A DNA stretch of 64,000 nucleotides, taken from positions 62,001-126,000 of the forward strand of contig NZ_QWEG01000002.1 of NCBI RefSeq assembly GCF_003515685.1. The letters run 5' to 3'. The notes under the pieces are model-generated. The model saw nothing but the letters and a program-made list of their open reading frames with translations, had not been told where the DNA came from and ran no database searches. A program made the position numbers and the translations under genes. The stretch is from Neobacillus notoginsengisoli (GTDB taxonomy: Bacteria; Bacillota; Bacilli; Bacillales; Cytobacillaceae). Each line of letters starts with the position of its first letter. The stretch's first letter is position 1. Of the stretch, positions 7,508 to 18,400 are shown one piece after another.

Positions 7508-8486
7508 TCACAGATTCATTCTTAAGATTTAAAGGCAGGTTGAACATATCAATATCGACAACGAATTTAGGGCGCTGCTTTGATTCCTTGTAAATTTTGC
7601 CGATATATTCACCGATCAGTCCGATCGCGATCAATTGCAGGCCGCCGATCAGCCAAATGGAAATAATCAGCGATGTCCAGCCAGTCTCGGTTTCCCCGAA
7701 AAATTTAAGAAATAAAAAGGAAATACCTGATAGGATGCTAATGACAGAAGAAGCAATTCCGACGATCAGCACAAGCCTGATGGGCGTAATGGAAAATGAC
7801 GTAATCCCGTCAAAGGCGAATGCAAGCATTTTTCGGAGCGGATATTTCGATTCCCCCGCTTCCCGTTCACATCGATCATAATAGACCTCGGCCGACTTGA
7901 AACCGATTAGCGGTACGACTCCTCTCAGAAACATATTCACTTCCCTGAACCGTTCCAGTTCGTTTACCGCCCTTTTGCCAAGAAGCCTAAAATCAGCGTG
8001 GTTATAGACGAGATTCACGCCCATTTTTGCCATGAGCTTGTAGAAGCCTTGCGCGGTGAAACGTTTAAACCACGTATCGCTCTCGCGGCTTTTCCGCACT
8101 CCGTAAACAACCTCGCACCCTTCATTATATTTGCGAATAAATTCCGGAATGGCAGAAGGGTCATCCTGCAGGTCCGCATCAATGGAAATGATACAGTCAG
8201 ACGCGGCTTTGGCGGTGAAAATTCCGGCAAGTAAAGCATTCTGGTGGCCAGCGTTAACAGCCAGTTTCAAGCCTTTCACAAGTTCATTTTTGAGGGTTTC
8301 TTTATAGATAATCTCCCAAGTCCGGTCCTTGCTCCCGTCATCGACGAATAGAAGCCTGCTTTTTGGTGAAATAAGCTGTTCACCAATCATTCCCTTTAGC
8401 AAGCCCATCAACCTAGGCAAGGTAATCGGCAGCACTTCCTCTTCGTTATAGCATGGAACAACTATTGTCAGGACTGGCTCAGACAT
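7455..8486 (-). CDS. Polyisoprenyl-phosphate glycosyltransferase (GT2, CsbB/YkcC type)
   Basis: 343 residues. The GT2 domain (~1-230) has VVPCYNEEE, LLFVDDGSKD and the DXD-like ISIDADLQDDP. Two membrane helices follow (~235-265 and ~270-300), as in bacterial DPM1/CsbB enzymes. It would transfer a sugar from a UDP-sugar to undecaprenyl phosphate on the cytoplasmic face. The ATG follows GGAGG. It is the middle gene of the three-gene leftward set, 45 bp after the large membrane protein and overlapping gtrA. Confidence 0.92.
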   Translation of the reverse strand: MSEPVLTIVVPCYNEEEVLPITLPRLMGLLKGMIGEQLISPKSRLLFVDDGSKDRTWEIIYKETLKNELVKGLKLAVNAGHQNALLAGIFTAKAASDCIISIDADLQDDPSAIPEFIRKYNEGCEVVYGVRKSRESDTWFKRFTAQGFYKLMAKMGVNLVYNHADFRLLGKRAVNELERFREVNMFLRGVVPLIGFKSAEVYYDRCEREAGESKYPLRKMLAFAFDGITSFSITPIRLVLIVGIASSVISILSGISFLFLKFFGETETGWTSLIISIWLIGGLQLIAIGLIGEYIGKIYKESKQRPKFVVDIDMFNLPLNLKNESVNGMESYQLDSRQYPETN

Positions 8487-8531
8487 GATTTACAACCTCC
8501 GATGTGCCAATGGATTTTTAAAAGTTAATGG

Positions 8532-10214
8532 CTATAAAGCTCTGTACAAATAAATTTTCCAAGCGGACTCATTTGATTCAAAGGTCCGCTCTAATTGCAG
8601 TCCGTTAGCAGCGGCATTCCTGATTGGCAAAGCCGAGAAAATGTATTCGCCGCCCATCTTTTTAAATTGGGCTGTGTTCAATTCCAAATTTTTCAGCGAC
8701 CGGCTGCTGTCTTTTTTGAACATATATCGTTTGCCCAGCTCGCTTGAAAAAACATAGCAGCGTCCGCCCCATGTGTCGAAATACTCCTGAATCGTTTTAT
8801 TCTTGGCGAGCTCTTTTTCAATTATTTTCCGAAACTCGTATTTGTACGTGAGCGGATAAAAGTTATTATATGTATCAAGCGTATAGAAGCCGTTGTATTG
8901 CGCGATGGCTGGGTGAATGCCGATGCTCGCGACCCGGTATTCCTCCGTCGGTTTGCCAATATATTCGGCAATATCCGTAAATTGTTCCTCCGCATAAAAC
9001 TGCTTTACAGTCGGTTTATCACGATAGACAATTTCATCATTTGCAAAAAACAAAACGGCAAGCTGACCCGCAACAAGGAGCGCGGCGGTTTTTCTCCAAG
9101 CGCTGCCTGCATCAGCCATAATTTTGAGGGCAAGAGCGAACAAAGTGTAAATGACGATAGGCCGGAGAAAGTGAAAACGCGCAAAGTTGAACGTATCCAG
9201 AAAATGAAACCGCTCCGTCAGCGGCAGCCAGCCCTTGTAAAACCAGAAAGCGTACCAAACCGACAAGACAACGTTCAGGATGAACAAGCCAATATACAGC
9301 TTTTCCTTCCGCCAACTCTTTTTTTCAAAAATGATCAGCAGTGCGATGAAAGCTGCTGCCATGATAAACAGGCTGTGGACGGTCATGACGTGGGTATGGC
9401 CTAGGAAAAAATTCCTTACCGCGAGCCAGGCAGATTCCATGAAAGTCAGCTTTGCATGGAAATATTCATCGCGGCTGTTCGGCTCATGATCAAACAAAAA
9501 CGAATAAACAAGCCTGTATTCAACGATTAAAAACATAGCAGTCATCAGTGCAATCGCCAGTAAAAATCGAAGGTTCCAGTTTTTTTTCCGAATCGAATCG
9601 ACCATCCAAAAGATGCCCGCCGCCACGATAAAGAAGAAAAAACCGAGTACAAAGCTTGAGTACAATGGCAAGAGGACGAGCACTAGCCAATTCACGAGCC
9701 ACTTTTCACCTGCCCTTATGTTTAAAAGCGCCCAGGCTGCGAGCGGCATGCCTAGTGTGCTCAGCATCCCCGACGGCCAAAATGGCGTTAAGGCAAAAGC
9801 TGTAGCTGAGGCTGTGATGATCCAATGACGGCCCGAACCCTTTACCACGTGCTTTTTAAGCAAAAGATACATCCCGAGAAAAGCAAAGATTCGTGTAATC
9901 GCCTGGCTCACTGTATAGGCTGCCATCGAAGGAAGGAGTGCGTGCAGCCAGACGATTCCGCTCAATTCGGGGCCAAACGCGTTTCTAGATAGCTCCCCAT
10001 TGATAATTTGCGGGATGGAAGCATTAACCGATCCAAAAATCTCCCCGCTTTCCACGAGAACCTTATACCAGGCGATATTGGAATCAAGATTATCATGAAC
10101 TCTGATATGGGCATTTTCTCCAAGTAAGATAAGCGGAGACAAATAGACTGCCAGCATGAAAAAGGCGATGCCTATTTGAATTCTCTCTTGTTTTGCAGCA
10201 TGACTTCTCGCCAT
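8532..10214 (-). CDS. Polytopic membrane protein, YkoS-like (DUF6044), likely surface glycosylation
   Basis: 560 residues: about ten or more membrane helices over residues ~15-390, then a ~170-residue extracytoplasmic C-terminal domain with NGFYTLDTYNNFYPL. The layout and motif resemble YkoS, which sits next to the GT2 enzyme YkoT in B. subtilis, and more loosely the GT-C protein YfhO. In that model it moves the flipped sugar from lipid carrier to teichoic acid or another surface polymer; this is inference. First gene of the trio; the ATG follows AAAGGCGGGGAGAGG. Confidence 0.75.
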   Translation of the reverse strand: MARSHAAKQERIQIGIAFFMLAVYLSPLILLGENAHIRVHDNLDSNIAWYKVLVESGEIFGSVNASIPQIINGELSRNAFGPELSGIVWLHALLPSMAAYTVSQAITRIFAFLGMYLLLKKHVVKGSGRHWIITASATAFALTPFWPSGMLSTLGMPLAAWALLNIRAGEKWLVNWLVLVLLPLYSSFVLGFFFFIVAAGIFWMVDSIRKKNWNLRFLLAIALMTAMFLIVEYRLVYSFLFDHEPNSRDEYFHAKLTFMESAWLAVRNFFLGHTHVMTVHSLFIMAAAFIALLIIFEKKSWRKEKLYIGLFILNVVLSVWYAFWFYKGWLPLTERFHFLDTFNFARFHFLRPIVIYTLFALALKIMADAGSAWRKTAALLVAGQLAVLFFANDEIVYRDKPTVKQFYAEEQFTDIAEYIGKPTEEYRVASIGIHPAIAQYNGFYTLDTYNNFYPLTYKYEFRKIIEKELAKNKTIQEYFDTWGGRCYVFSSELGKRYMFKKDSSRSLKNLELNTAQFKKMGGEYIFSALPIRNAAANGLQLERTFESNESAWKIYLYRAL

Positions 10215-10544
10215 CCTCTCCCCGCCTTTCCTTTCTCTAGGACGCCGAAAAATTGTCGGCTTCTCTTTTAATTTACCAGGTAAGCAAAACCCGACGTTCG
10301 CACCCGTCCTAGTATTTGTCTAGCGGCCTATTTTTATTCCCGGTTTTGCCAAATAGTTGAATATCATTTTGAGCAGGGATGGATTTTTTGTTATAACGTA
10401 CACATTGTCATGTTTTTCAAAACGGTTGTTTGTCCATAATGCTAACGTAAACCGGACCCATACTGGCCAAACCCGGAAGTTCGGTCCACTCTTAATTAAT
10501 TTTGTGGAAGTAATAATCTTTTCAATGCTGATAAGGAGGTTCCA
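10215..10544. other. Divergent intergenic region, glycosylation module / yugO
   Basis: 330 bp between two divergent units. It must carry both promoters. I found no clear sigma-A or sigma-B match. A weak inverted repeat (GGACC near 10455, GGTCC near 10484) is the only structure noted. Confidence 0.5.
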
Positions 10545-11531
10545 ATGCCAAGTCGTTTATATATAACATTTTTGCGCCTGCCGGTCCTCATCCGTATTTT
10601 ATTTATAACCTTGCTCTTTTTAATCGCCTTTGGCATTGCTGTCCATTTCCTCGAACCGGAAACATTCTTAACGATTTATGATGGAATATGGTGGGCATTC
10701 ATTACAGCCACAACGGTGGGTTATGGTGATTATGTCCCGCAATCGTTTTTGGGAAGAACAGCGGCTGTTCTTTTAATTTTATTCGGGGCTGGCCTCGTTT
10801 CCTTCTATCTTGTTTCACTTGCAACTGCGGCAGTGACAAAGCAAAACGCATTTTCGGAAGGAAGGCTTGCTTTTAAAGGCATGAAGCATATTGCAATCGT
10901 CGGCTGGAATGAGCGTTCAAGGGAAATTATCAGCAAGCTGAATACATCTGGAATCCCAGTGGACATCGTTTTAATTGATGAAACACTTGATGAAAACCCG
11001 ATTGATTCGAGATACATTCATTTTATTAAAGGCAAGCCCCATGTTGACGGGACAATTTTGAAAGGGAATGTTTCGAAAGCTGAAATGGTGCTGATAACAG
11101 CTGATCACGGCCATGAAGAAACCCAGGCCGATATGAATTCAATCCTGACATTATTGACGATTAAAGGCCTCTGCCCTGAGGTGAAGTGTATTGTAGAAAT
11201 TTTAACCCCTGAACAGGTCGTGAATGCAAAAAGGGCTGGCGCCGACCAGGTACTCCAGTCGAATAGGCTGACAAGTATTTTCATGTTGAGCAGCCTTCAC
11301 TCCAAGGGAGCAGGGCTATTGATGGAGATTATCGGAGAACTTCAGGAGAACCGCCTTGACACAGGGGAAGCGGGGGATTCATTTGCAGGAAAAAGTTTTG
11401 CCGAGGTGAAAAATATTTGGGCTGGCAGGGAAAGTCTGCTGATTGGCGTCAGCAGGGGAGATGAGTTGATGATCAACCCACCTCTCTCCTTAACAGTTGA
11501 GAGTGGGGATCAGCTTATTTCCATTAAATAA
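10545..11531 (+). CDS. yugO: Two-TM potassium channel with RCK domain (YugO)
   Basis: 328 residues. Two membrane helices (~15-35 and ~75-98) flank a pore loop with the potassium filter TVGYGD (~57-62). A TrkA-N/RCK Rossmann domain (~110-235, IAIVGWNERS) and a short TrkA-C-like tail follow. YugO of B. subtilis carries the potassium pulses of biofilm signalling (established). The next gene is yugN, as in B. subtilis. The start has an AAGGAGG site; a terminator follows. Confidence 0.93.
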   Translation: MPSRLYITFLRLPVLIRILFITLLFLIAFGIAVHFLEPETFLTIYDGIWWAFITATTVGYGDYVPQSFLGRTAAVLLILFGAGLVSFYLVSLATAAVTKQNAFSEGRLAFKGMKHIAIVGWNERSREIISKLNTSGIPVDIVLIDETLDENPIDSRYIHFIKGKPHVDGTILKGNVSKAEMVLITADHGHEETQADMNSILTLLTIKGLCPEVKCIVEILTPEQVVNAKRAGADQVLQSNRLTSIFMLSSLHSKGAGLLMEIIGELQENRLDTGEAGDSFAGKSFAEVKNIWAGRESLLIGVSRGDELMINPPLSLTVESGDQLISIK

Positions 11532-11536
11532 AAAAA

Positions 11537-11572
11537 GAGGCTTTCCCAAAAGGTTGGTTTGGGATGAGCCTC
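11537..11572 (+). terminator. Terminator of yugO
   Basis: The arms GAGGCTTTCCCAAA and TTTGGGATGAGCCTC pair with one bulge. They are followed by an AT-rich tail. Confidence 0.7.
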
Positions 11573-11647
11573 AATTATTATTTTTCTAATGATAGATAAT
11601 TCGCACCGATCGCAGCGAAACGATACGTGACATCTGTTAGGCACTTT

Positions 11648-11800
11648 ACCGGTTTCCTGTCACGAATAGCTAGGAATCGAGACAGTTTCTTGTCCTAATA
11701 CCGGTTTCCTGCCCCGAATAGCTAGGGATCGGGACAGTTTCTTGTCCTAATACCGATTTCTTGCCCCAAAAAACTAGAAATCGGGACAGCCGCTTTTGAA
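11648..11800. repeat. Second 52-bp-period array, three units with hairpins
   Basis: Units start with ACCG at 11648, 11700 and 11752, exactly 52 bp apart. Each pairs CCGRTTTCYT with AGRRATCGG around a ~13-nt loop; the third unit is perfect (CCGATTTCT / AGAAATCGG). The linker can form a smaller GGACA / TGTCC hairpin. The sequence differs from the 6.35-kb array but shares its period, hairpin-plus-linker layout and the 10-mer AGGAATCGAG. It fills the gap between convergent yugO and yugN; the last hairpin may help end yugN. Confidence 0.88.
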
Positions 11801-11802
11801 AT

Positions 11803-12204
11803 TTAAAGAAGGGCTGCCTCCAGCTTTGCGACCAGCTCATCGGCGACTTTCAAATACTCCGAATCGATAGGAGCATCCTTATTCTCCGGCGACTGGAACT
11901 GATTGACTGAAGCAGTCACGTTCCCGACCTTCCCTTCTTCATCGACACCATCTTCATACTCGTGCGCGAGCAAAAACGGTGTTCCAATCCTTATCCTAGG
12001 GTTTCCACCATCGAGCTGTCCATCGATGGCCTGGAAAGGTATTCTGAAAAAGTGGTATGTGCCGTCATCATCGATTTTGTAATCAAAAAAGCCTTTGTCG
12101 TAATCCCAGTTGCCGCCAATACTGTAGCCAAGCGGCTTCAAAGTATCTTCAAGAGCTTTGAAGGAGAAATCCTTCCCTTCAATATTACTTTTAATCGGAA
12201 TCAT
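11803..12204 (-). CDS. yugN: YugN-like family protein
   Basis: 133 residues, soluble, no signal peptide. It matches the YugN family in length and pattern (FKALEDTLKPLGYSIGGNWDYD, FRIPFQAIDG, GTPFLLAHEYEDG). The biochemical role is unknown. Its place between yugO and pgi is the B. subtilis order. The ATG follows a GAGGGGCTGC site. Confidence 0.9.
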   Translation of the reverse strand: MIPIKSNIEGKDFSFKALEDTLKPLGYSIGGNWDYDKGFFDYKIDDDGTYHFFRIPFQAIDGQLDGGNPRIRIGTPFLLAHEYEDGVDEEGKVGNVTASVNQFQSPENKDAPIDSEYLKVADELVAKLEAALL

Positions 12205-12253
12205 AGCAGCCCCTCTTTTCAGTAATTATTTTTGCAATAGTACTAGTGGTTGG

Positions 12254-13603
12254 CTATTTCAGGCGTTTTTCGAGCTCAGCCTTCTTTTCTTCAAAACCAG
12301 GCTTGCCGAGCAGGGCGAACATGTTCACTTTGTAGGCTTCTACTCCCGGCTGGTCGAATGGATTGACACCGAGCAGGTAGCCGCTCATTGCACATGCTTT
12401 TTCGAAGAAATAAACGAGATAGCCGAAAGTATACTCATCCATCGCCGGAATCGACACAATCAGATTTGGAACGCCGCCGTCCGTATGGGCAAGCATCGTT
12501 CCTTCAAACGCTTTATTGTTAACGAAATCGACTGTTTTTCCCGCCAGATAGTTCAGTCCGTCAAGATCATTGGCCTCGTCTTCAATTATGAGCTCATGTC
12601 TTGGTTTTTCCACTTTAATGATGGTTTCAAACAAATCGCGGCGGCCTTCCTGGACATATTGCCCTAGCGAGTGCAAATCTGTCGAGAAATTAGCTGAAGA
12701 AGGGAAAATTCCTTTTAGGTCCTTTCCTTCACTTTCGCCGAACAGTTGCTTCCACCATTCACTGAAATATTGAAGCCCTGGCTCATAGTTCACAAGCATT
12801 TCAATCGTTTTTCCTTTGTTGTAAAGGGCATTCCGCACAGCCGCATACTGGTAGGCCTCGTTGTCTTCCAACTCGGAACCGCTATAGTCATTCATCGCCT
12901 GGGCAGCGCCCTTCATCATTGCTTCAATATCCGCACCACTCACCGCGATTGGCAGCAGGCCGACTGCAGTCAGAACAGAGTAGCGGCCGCCAACATCGTC
13001 AGGAATGACAAATGTTTCGTAGCCTTCTTCATCGGCGAGCGTTTTTAAAGCGCCTCGCTCTTTGTCCGTTGTGGCGTAGACACGCTTCCTTGCTTCTTCT
13101 TCTCCATATTTTTCAATAAGTAGCTTCCTAAACAACCTGAAGGCCAAGGCTGGCTCGGTGGTTGTCCCTGATTTTGAGATTACGTTGATTGAAAAGTCTT
13201 TGCCTTCAAGGAGGCTGATTACGTCTTGCATGTAGGTGGATGAGATGTTATTGCCGGCAAAAATAATTTGCGGTGTACCTCGCTTCTCGGCAGCCATTGC
13301 ATTGTAGAAGCTATTGCCGAGCATTTCCAGTGCCGCGCGGGCACCGAGATAAGAGCCACCGATGCCAATGACAATGAGGACATCGGAGTCTGACTTGATT
13401 TTTTCAGCCGCTTTTTGAATACGTGAGAATTCTTCTTTGTCATAGTTTTCAGGCAGGTCAATCCATCCAAGGTAATCGCTTCCCGCGCCTGTTTTTTCGT
13501 GCAAGGAGTGGTGGGCGACCTTTACAGCATCACGTAAGTAGGTGAGTTCATGCTCGCCGAAGAAGCTGAGCGCCTTTGAGTAGTCAAAACGGATATGTGT
13601 CAT
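12254..13603 (-). CDS. pgi: Glucose-6-phosphate isomerase
   Basis: 449 residues, the usual length for Bacillus Pgi. It interconverts glucose 6-phosphate and fructose 6-phosphate in the cytoplasm. SIS domains carry the phosphate-binding [12 protein letters not shown] and [11 protein letters not shown], and the C-terminal pattern [17 protein letters not shown] is typical. The frame extends upstream to 13771, but the family start MTHIRFDYS at 13603 follows GGAGGTTTCCAA. It has its own transcript, because a terminator separates it from yugJ. It could receive sugar released by the 41.9-54 kb operon. Confidence 0.97.
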   Translation of the reverse strand: MTHIRFDYSKALSFFGEHELTYLRDAVKVAHHSLHEKTGAGSDYLGWIDLPENYDKEEFSRIQKAAEKIKSDSDVLIVIGIGGSYLGARAALEMLGNSFYNAMAAEKRGTPQIIFAGNNISSTYMQDVISLLEGKDFSINVISKSGTTTEPALAFRLFRKLLIEKYGEEEARKRVYATTDKERGALKTLADEEGYETFVIPDDVGGRYSVLTAVGLLPIAVSGADIEAMMKGAAQAMNDYSGSELEDNEAYQYAAVRNALYNKGKTIEMLVNYEPGLQYFSEWWKQLFGESEGKDLKGIFPSSANFSTDLHSLGQYVQEGRRDLFETIIKVEKPRHELIIEDEANDLDGLNYLAGKTVDFVNNKAFEGTMLAHTDGGVPNLIVSIPAMDEYTFGYLVYFFEKACAMSGYLLGVNPFDQPGVEAYKVNMFALLGKPGFEEKKAELEKRLK

Positions 13604-13777
13604 TTGGAAACCTCCGTGTTTTATTGTTATCATACCCACTTTACCCAAAGGAAATCGGATAAGCAAGGAACAGCCCCGCGTGTAAGCGCGACCATTTTTG
13701 ATAAATTTCTTACAGTGCTTGTTTTGAGGAAAAAGGCAATTTTCCGGGGATTTTCCAGGATTTTTTTGCAAAAATAA

Positions 13778-13809
13778 AGCTGCTTCCCAATAATAAGGAT
13801 AGCAGCTTT
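13778..13809 (-). terminator. Terminator of yugJ
   Basis: AAAGCTGCT / AGCAGCTTT, followed on the minus strand by ATTTTTGC. It separates yugJ from pgi. Confidence 0.75.
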
Positions 13810-13826
13810 TTCCGTATTACAATCAA

Positions 13827-14993
13827 TTATAGAGACGCTCTCAAAATGGAAACTACATCTTCGCGGTTTAGTGTGACGAAATTGCCGAAATCGCCGTTAG
13901 CCATCGCTTTGTCGGCCATCAGTTCAACTTTGCTGTCATCGATGTCATAGTCGGCGAGCCTTGAAGGGGCGCCGATGCTATTCCAAAATTCGCGCAGTTT
14001 TTCAATCCCTTCGAGTCCTGCTTCCTCATCCGTTTTGCCGGTAGGATCCACACCAAACACTCGGACAGCCAACTGCTTAAAACGTGCTGGAGCGTGTTTT
14101 AAATTGTGCTTCATCCAATTCGGGAAGAGGATCGCCAAGCCGCCGCCATGCGGGATATCATAAACAGCAGATACAGCATGTTCAATGTTGTGAGTCGCCC
14201 AGTCTCCGCGGAAACCCATATTGATCATCCCGTTCAGCGCCATTGTCCCACAGAATAAGAGCGTTTCCCGGTATTCATAATTTTCAAGGTCCTCAATTGC
14301 TTTAGGTGCTATTTCCATCACAGTTTGGAGAAGACCTTCACACATCCGATCCTGATACGGCGTGTTGGCTGTCTTATGAAAATAATGTTCGAATGTATGC
14401 GACATCATGTCGACAATCCCGTAAATCGTCTGGTCCTTCGGTACCGAAAAGGTGTGGACAGGGTCAAGAATTGAGAATTTCGGCATCGAGATAACTCCTG
14501 CTCCCCAGCCGTATTTTTCATTCGTTTCCCAATTTGTAATAACGGAGCCCGCATTCATTTCCGAACCTGTCGCTGCAAGGGTAAGGACTGTTCCTAACGG
14601 CAGGGCTTCTTTTACTTCTGCTTTTTTAATAACCAAATCCCATGGATCGCCCTCATACTTCGCCCCCGCGGCAATAAGCTTCGTGCAGTCAATGACACTG
14701 CCTCCGCCAACCGCGAGCAAAAGGTCGATTCCTTCTGATTTGCAAATATCGACTCCTTTTCTCGCCGTCGACACGCGCGGGTTCGGCTCGACACCGCCGA
14801 GTTCGAAAACCTCAGCACCACTCTCTCTTAAAAGTGTTGTGACCTTGTCATACAGGCCATTTCGTTTAACGCTTCCTCCGCCGTATACAAGGAGCACCTT
14901 CTTCCCGTATTTAGGAACCTCATTTTTCAATTCAGCCAGTTGGCCTTCGCCAAATAGTAAACGTACCGGATTGTGAAAGATAAAATTATCCAT
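13827..14993 (-). CDS. yugJ: Iron-containing alcohol dehydrogenase (YugJ/YugK, butanol dehydrogenase type)
   Basis: 388 residues. Cofactor site AVGGGSVID (~95-103), substrate loop LAATGSEMN, and metal ligands from the [14 protein letters not shown] and [20 protein letters not shown] segments mark group III Fe-ADH. Reduces aldehydes to alcohols with NAD(P)H. B. subtilis has the tandem pair yugJ-yugK here; only one copy is present, so which paralogue it is remains unsure. The ATG follows GGAGGAG. Confidence 0.9.
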   Translation of the reverse strand: MDNFIFHNPVRLLFGEGQLAELKNEVPKYGKKVLLVYGGGSVKRNGLYDKVTTLLRESGAEVFELGGVEPNPRVSTARKGVDICKSEGIDLLLAVGGGSVIDCTKLIAAGAKYEGDPWDLVIKKAEVKEALPLGTVLTLAATGSEMNAGSVITNWETNEKYGWGAGVISMPKFSILDPVHTFSVPKDQTIYGIVDMMSHTFEHYFHKTANTPYQDRMCEGLLQTVMEIAPKAIEDLENYEYRETLLFCGTMALNGMINMGFRGDWATHNIEHAVSAVYDIPHGGGLAILFPNWMKHNLKHAPARFKQLAVRVFGVDPTGKTDEEAGLEGIEKLREFWNSIGAPSRLADYDIDDSKVELMADKAMANGDFGNFVTLNREDVVSILRASL

Positions 14994-15153
14994 TATTTTC
15001 TCCTCCTATTCACACACTATTATTTATTATCCCGAAAGGAATTGCAAAAACTAGGAACAGTCTGGTTGATGTTTTTTCATATTTTTTTGGAGCATGTATA
15101 AAATGGGTGAATGTGTCAACATTAATAACGATAAAATTTCAAGGAGGATGACA

Positions 15154-15387
15154 ATGAGTACGATTCAAAGACTTGCACTGATCCTTACAATTATCGGCGC
15201 CATTAACTGGGGCCTGGTTGGTTTCTTCCAATTTGATTTAGTAGCGGCGCTTTTTGGAGGACAAGATTCCGCACTCTCCCGTATTGTCTACGGTTTAGTC
15301 GGTATTGCCGGTTTAGTTAACCTCGGCCTTCTTTTTGCACCGAGCCACGAACGTGAAGAAGCAGCTCAAGCAAAACCGACAAGGTAA
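15154..15387 (+). CDS. yuzA: DUF378 membrane protein YuzA
   Basis: 77 residues with two membrane helices and the DUF378 core AINWGLVGFF and VGIAGLVNLGLL. The ATG follows AAGGAGGATGACA. Membrane protein of unknown role, next to yugJ as in B. subtilis. Ends at a strong bidirectional terminator. Confidence 0.9.
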   Translation: MSTIQRLALILTIIGAINWGLVGFFQFDLVAALFGGQDSALSRIVYGLVGIAGLVNLGLLFAPSHEREEAAQAKPTR

Positions 15388-15424
15388 TTCTCTAAACTAC
15401 AGCTATTTGAAACTGGGAAATAAA

Positions 15425-15460
15425 AACAAGCCCCGCCGGATTTACTCGGCGGGGCTTGTT
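15425..15460. terminator. Strong bidirectional terminator, yuzA / RND exporter
   Basis: A perfect 14-bp stem (AACAAGCCCCGCCG / CGGCGGGGCTTGTT) between convergent genes, with A/T tracts on both sides. Confidence 0.92.
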
Positions 15461-15462
15461 TC

Positions 15463-18400
15463 TTAATTCTCCTGTATTTCCTGACGGTTTTTCTTGAAAA
15501 GCTTAGACAAAACTTCATAAACGATTGGCACGATGATTAACGTTAATAACGTGGAGCTTGTTAACCCGCCGATGACAGTAATGCCAAGGCCTTTGGAAAT
15601 CAAGCCACCACCGCCATTGCCCATCGCTAATGGAATCAACGCACCAATTGTAGCGATTGCTGTCATGAGGATCGGGCGCAATCTTGTCGCACCCGCTTCG
15701 AGGATTGCATCACGCATGGACAAGCCGCTTCGTTCCATCCGGATGATCCGGTCCACGAGTACAATTGCATTTGTGACGACGATTCCGATTAACATTAACA
15801 GCCCCATCATGACTGGTACAGAGATGGTTTCACCTGCAATGAACAGACCCGCAAATGAACCAATAACCGTGAACGGCAAGGAGAAGAGGATCGCAAATGG
15901 CGCGAGCCCTTCGCCAAACGTCACCACAAGGATAAAGTAGACGATGGCAACTGCCGCAAGCATGGCAATCCCAAGCTGTGTGAAGGTCTCCTTCATGTCC
16001 GCCTGTACCCCTGATATGTCAACTGTAACCCCTTTTGGAAGGTCCAGTTTATCGATCCCTTTTTCTATCTCTGAAGTTATTTTTGAAATATCATCGCCAA
16101 TAACCGTTCCAGAAACACTTGCATAATATTCACCCTTGCTTCGGGCAAGAGTATTTAATGTTGTGCCCTTTTCCACGGTAACAAGCTCAGAAAACGGAAT
16201 GGCTGTTCCTAATGGGGTCGGTACCTCCATCGCCAAAATCTCATCTATTGATTTAGGCATTGCAGCTTCTTGTTCATGCTGGACGATGACATCAAGGGTT
16301 GTTCCGTCCTTTTCGACGGTTGTGATCAAATCCTTTGAATGGTCCGGACTTAACATCATGATGAGCTGACCGGTTGTTAAGCCGTACTTCATCAATTCAT
16401 CCTGTTCCGTCCTGAACGTATACTCAATGTAAGGATCCTCGTTGCTGGACGTTACTTTCTCAAGGCCATCATTCTTTTTTAAAACGTCTTCAGCCAGTTT
16501 GACCGATTTATTCAGTTTGTTCAGGTCCTCACTGTAGAGAGCGTAACTGACTTCATTAGAGTTCGCAGCCATTGAAGTGAAATTCTGGCTCTTCCATGTG
16601 CCGGATTGGCCGATATTCGTTACATACTCTTCAATCTCTTTCCGTACTTCCGGGAAGTTTTCCATTTCCGGATCAAAAATGAGGTACATCAAAGCCCCGT
16701 CTCCGGCTCCGCCCATCATCGCCGCCATCGGATCGCCACTTTCCGTCACGGAAATTTGGACAATATCAATATCGTCGCGCTTCAACATTTTATCTTCGAC
16801 CAGTTGCACGTTCTTCAGAATATCTTCCTTCAGTTCACCGGCCCCGGGTGTATAGGTTAAGTACATGACCTTGTCTTCTTCACTGCCAAGGAAACTGAAC
16901 CCGATGATTGGCATAAGCGCCAAGCTGCCTCCCAGCAAAACAAGGGCAATCAGTGAAGTGATGACTTTATGGTTCAGAGTCTTTTCGAGTACTCCCTTAT
17001 ACCATTTTGCCAGTTTTCCTGCTTCCTTATGGCTCTTTTCCGTTTTCTCACCATATAATTTCTTCTTAAATAAAGTGTGGGATAAGGCAGGGACAACTGT
17101 AATGGCAATCAAGAGAGAAGCCCCGAGCGCAAATGTCATTGTCAACGCAAACGGCGCAAACAGCTCGCCAACCATGCCGCCAACGAAAATGAGCGGGGCG
17201 AATACAGCTACTGTCACCAATGTCGATGATAAAATCGGCTTGAACATCTCAATAGTCGACTCTCGAATCAGCGCGCGGCCGTTCAGCTCTTCATCTTTTA
17301 AATGCAACCGCCTATATATATTTTCCACAACGACAATTGAATCATCGATGACACGGCCAATCGCCACTGTGATCGCACCAAGCGTCATAATATTCAACGT
17401 AATATCAAGCCAGTTTAGCAGCAATAGTGCCATCAAGATCGAAACCGGAATAGAGATGATGGAAATGATCGTCGACTTTACATCCCGCAGGAATAAAAGA
17501 ATGATTAATATCGCAATTAAACCGCCAAACAGCGCTTTTTCAACCATCGTAAAGATGGCATCCTCAATCGGTTTTCCTTGGTCCAATGTTACATCAATTA
17601 TCAAACCATCAACCTTTTTCTTTTCCTCTTTAACGAGCTTCTTCACACTGTCAACAACATCCACTGTGTTTGCTTGCTGCTCCTTGACGATTTGAATGGC
17701 AACCGCATCTTTCCCGTTTGTCCTTGAAACAGACTTCACCTTGCCGACTGTTTTGACTTCGGCAATATCACTCAGCTTTACAAATGGCGCTGGATTGGCT
17801 GTGGAAGGAGTGACCGGGATCAACATGTTCTTCAATTCATCGACTGTCATGAACTTGCCATCAATTGAGACTGCCTGCTTGCCCTCATCAAACTCATAAA
17901 GCCCTAAAGAAACGGCAACATTGCTGGCCTGAATCATTTGTTTTACTTTATCTTCGGTCAAGTCAAGCTCTTCCATTTTCGCTTCGTTATACGTAAGATT
18001 AACTTCTTCAATATGCTGTCCGGTTATGGAAGCAGAGGCAACACCGTCAAGCTTCTCGATTTTTGGCACAATACTTTCTTCAACTGTTGAAGTTAACTCA
18101 ACGATATCCTCTTTGGAACTGCTCACACTTAACGCCGCAACAGGCATCATATTCATGCTAATGGCCGTTATGTTCGGTTTTTCCGCCCCTTCCGGCAGCT
18201 TCACCGCATCAAGAGCCGATTGCAAGGCGCGTTTTGCCTCGTCCATATCAATTCCATATTCATATTCAACCTGGATATTGGACATATTGGAGTAGGAATT
18301 GGAGTACACCGCTTTTACATTTTCGAGCCCTTCTACCGCTTTCTCAATCGGCATTGATACTTCTTCCATCACTTTTTCAGGGGTTGCCCCCGGATAAACA

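Noticed and set aside
13604-13771. N-terminal extension of Pgi
   Set aside because: Not homologous to Pgi and lies upstream of a strong ribosome site; the family length is met from 13603.
16865-17695. 276-codon plus-strand frame
   Set aside because: Antisense to the RND exporter; low-complexity Ser/Thr-rich product.
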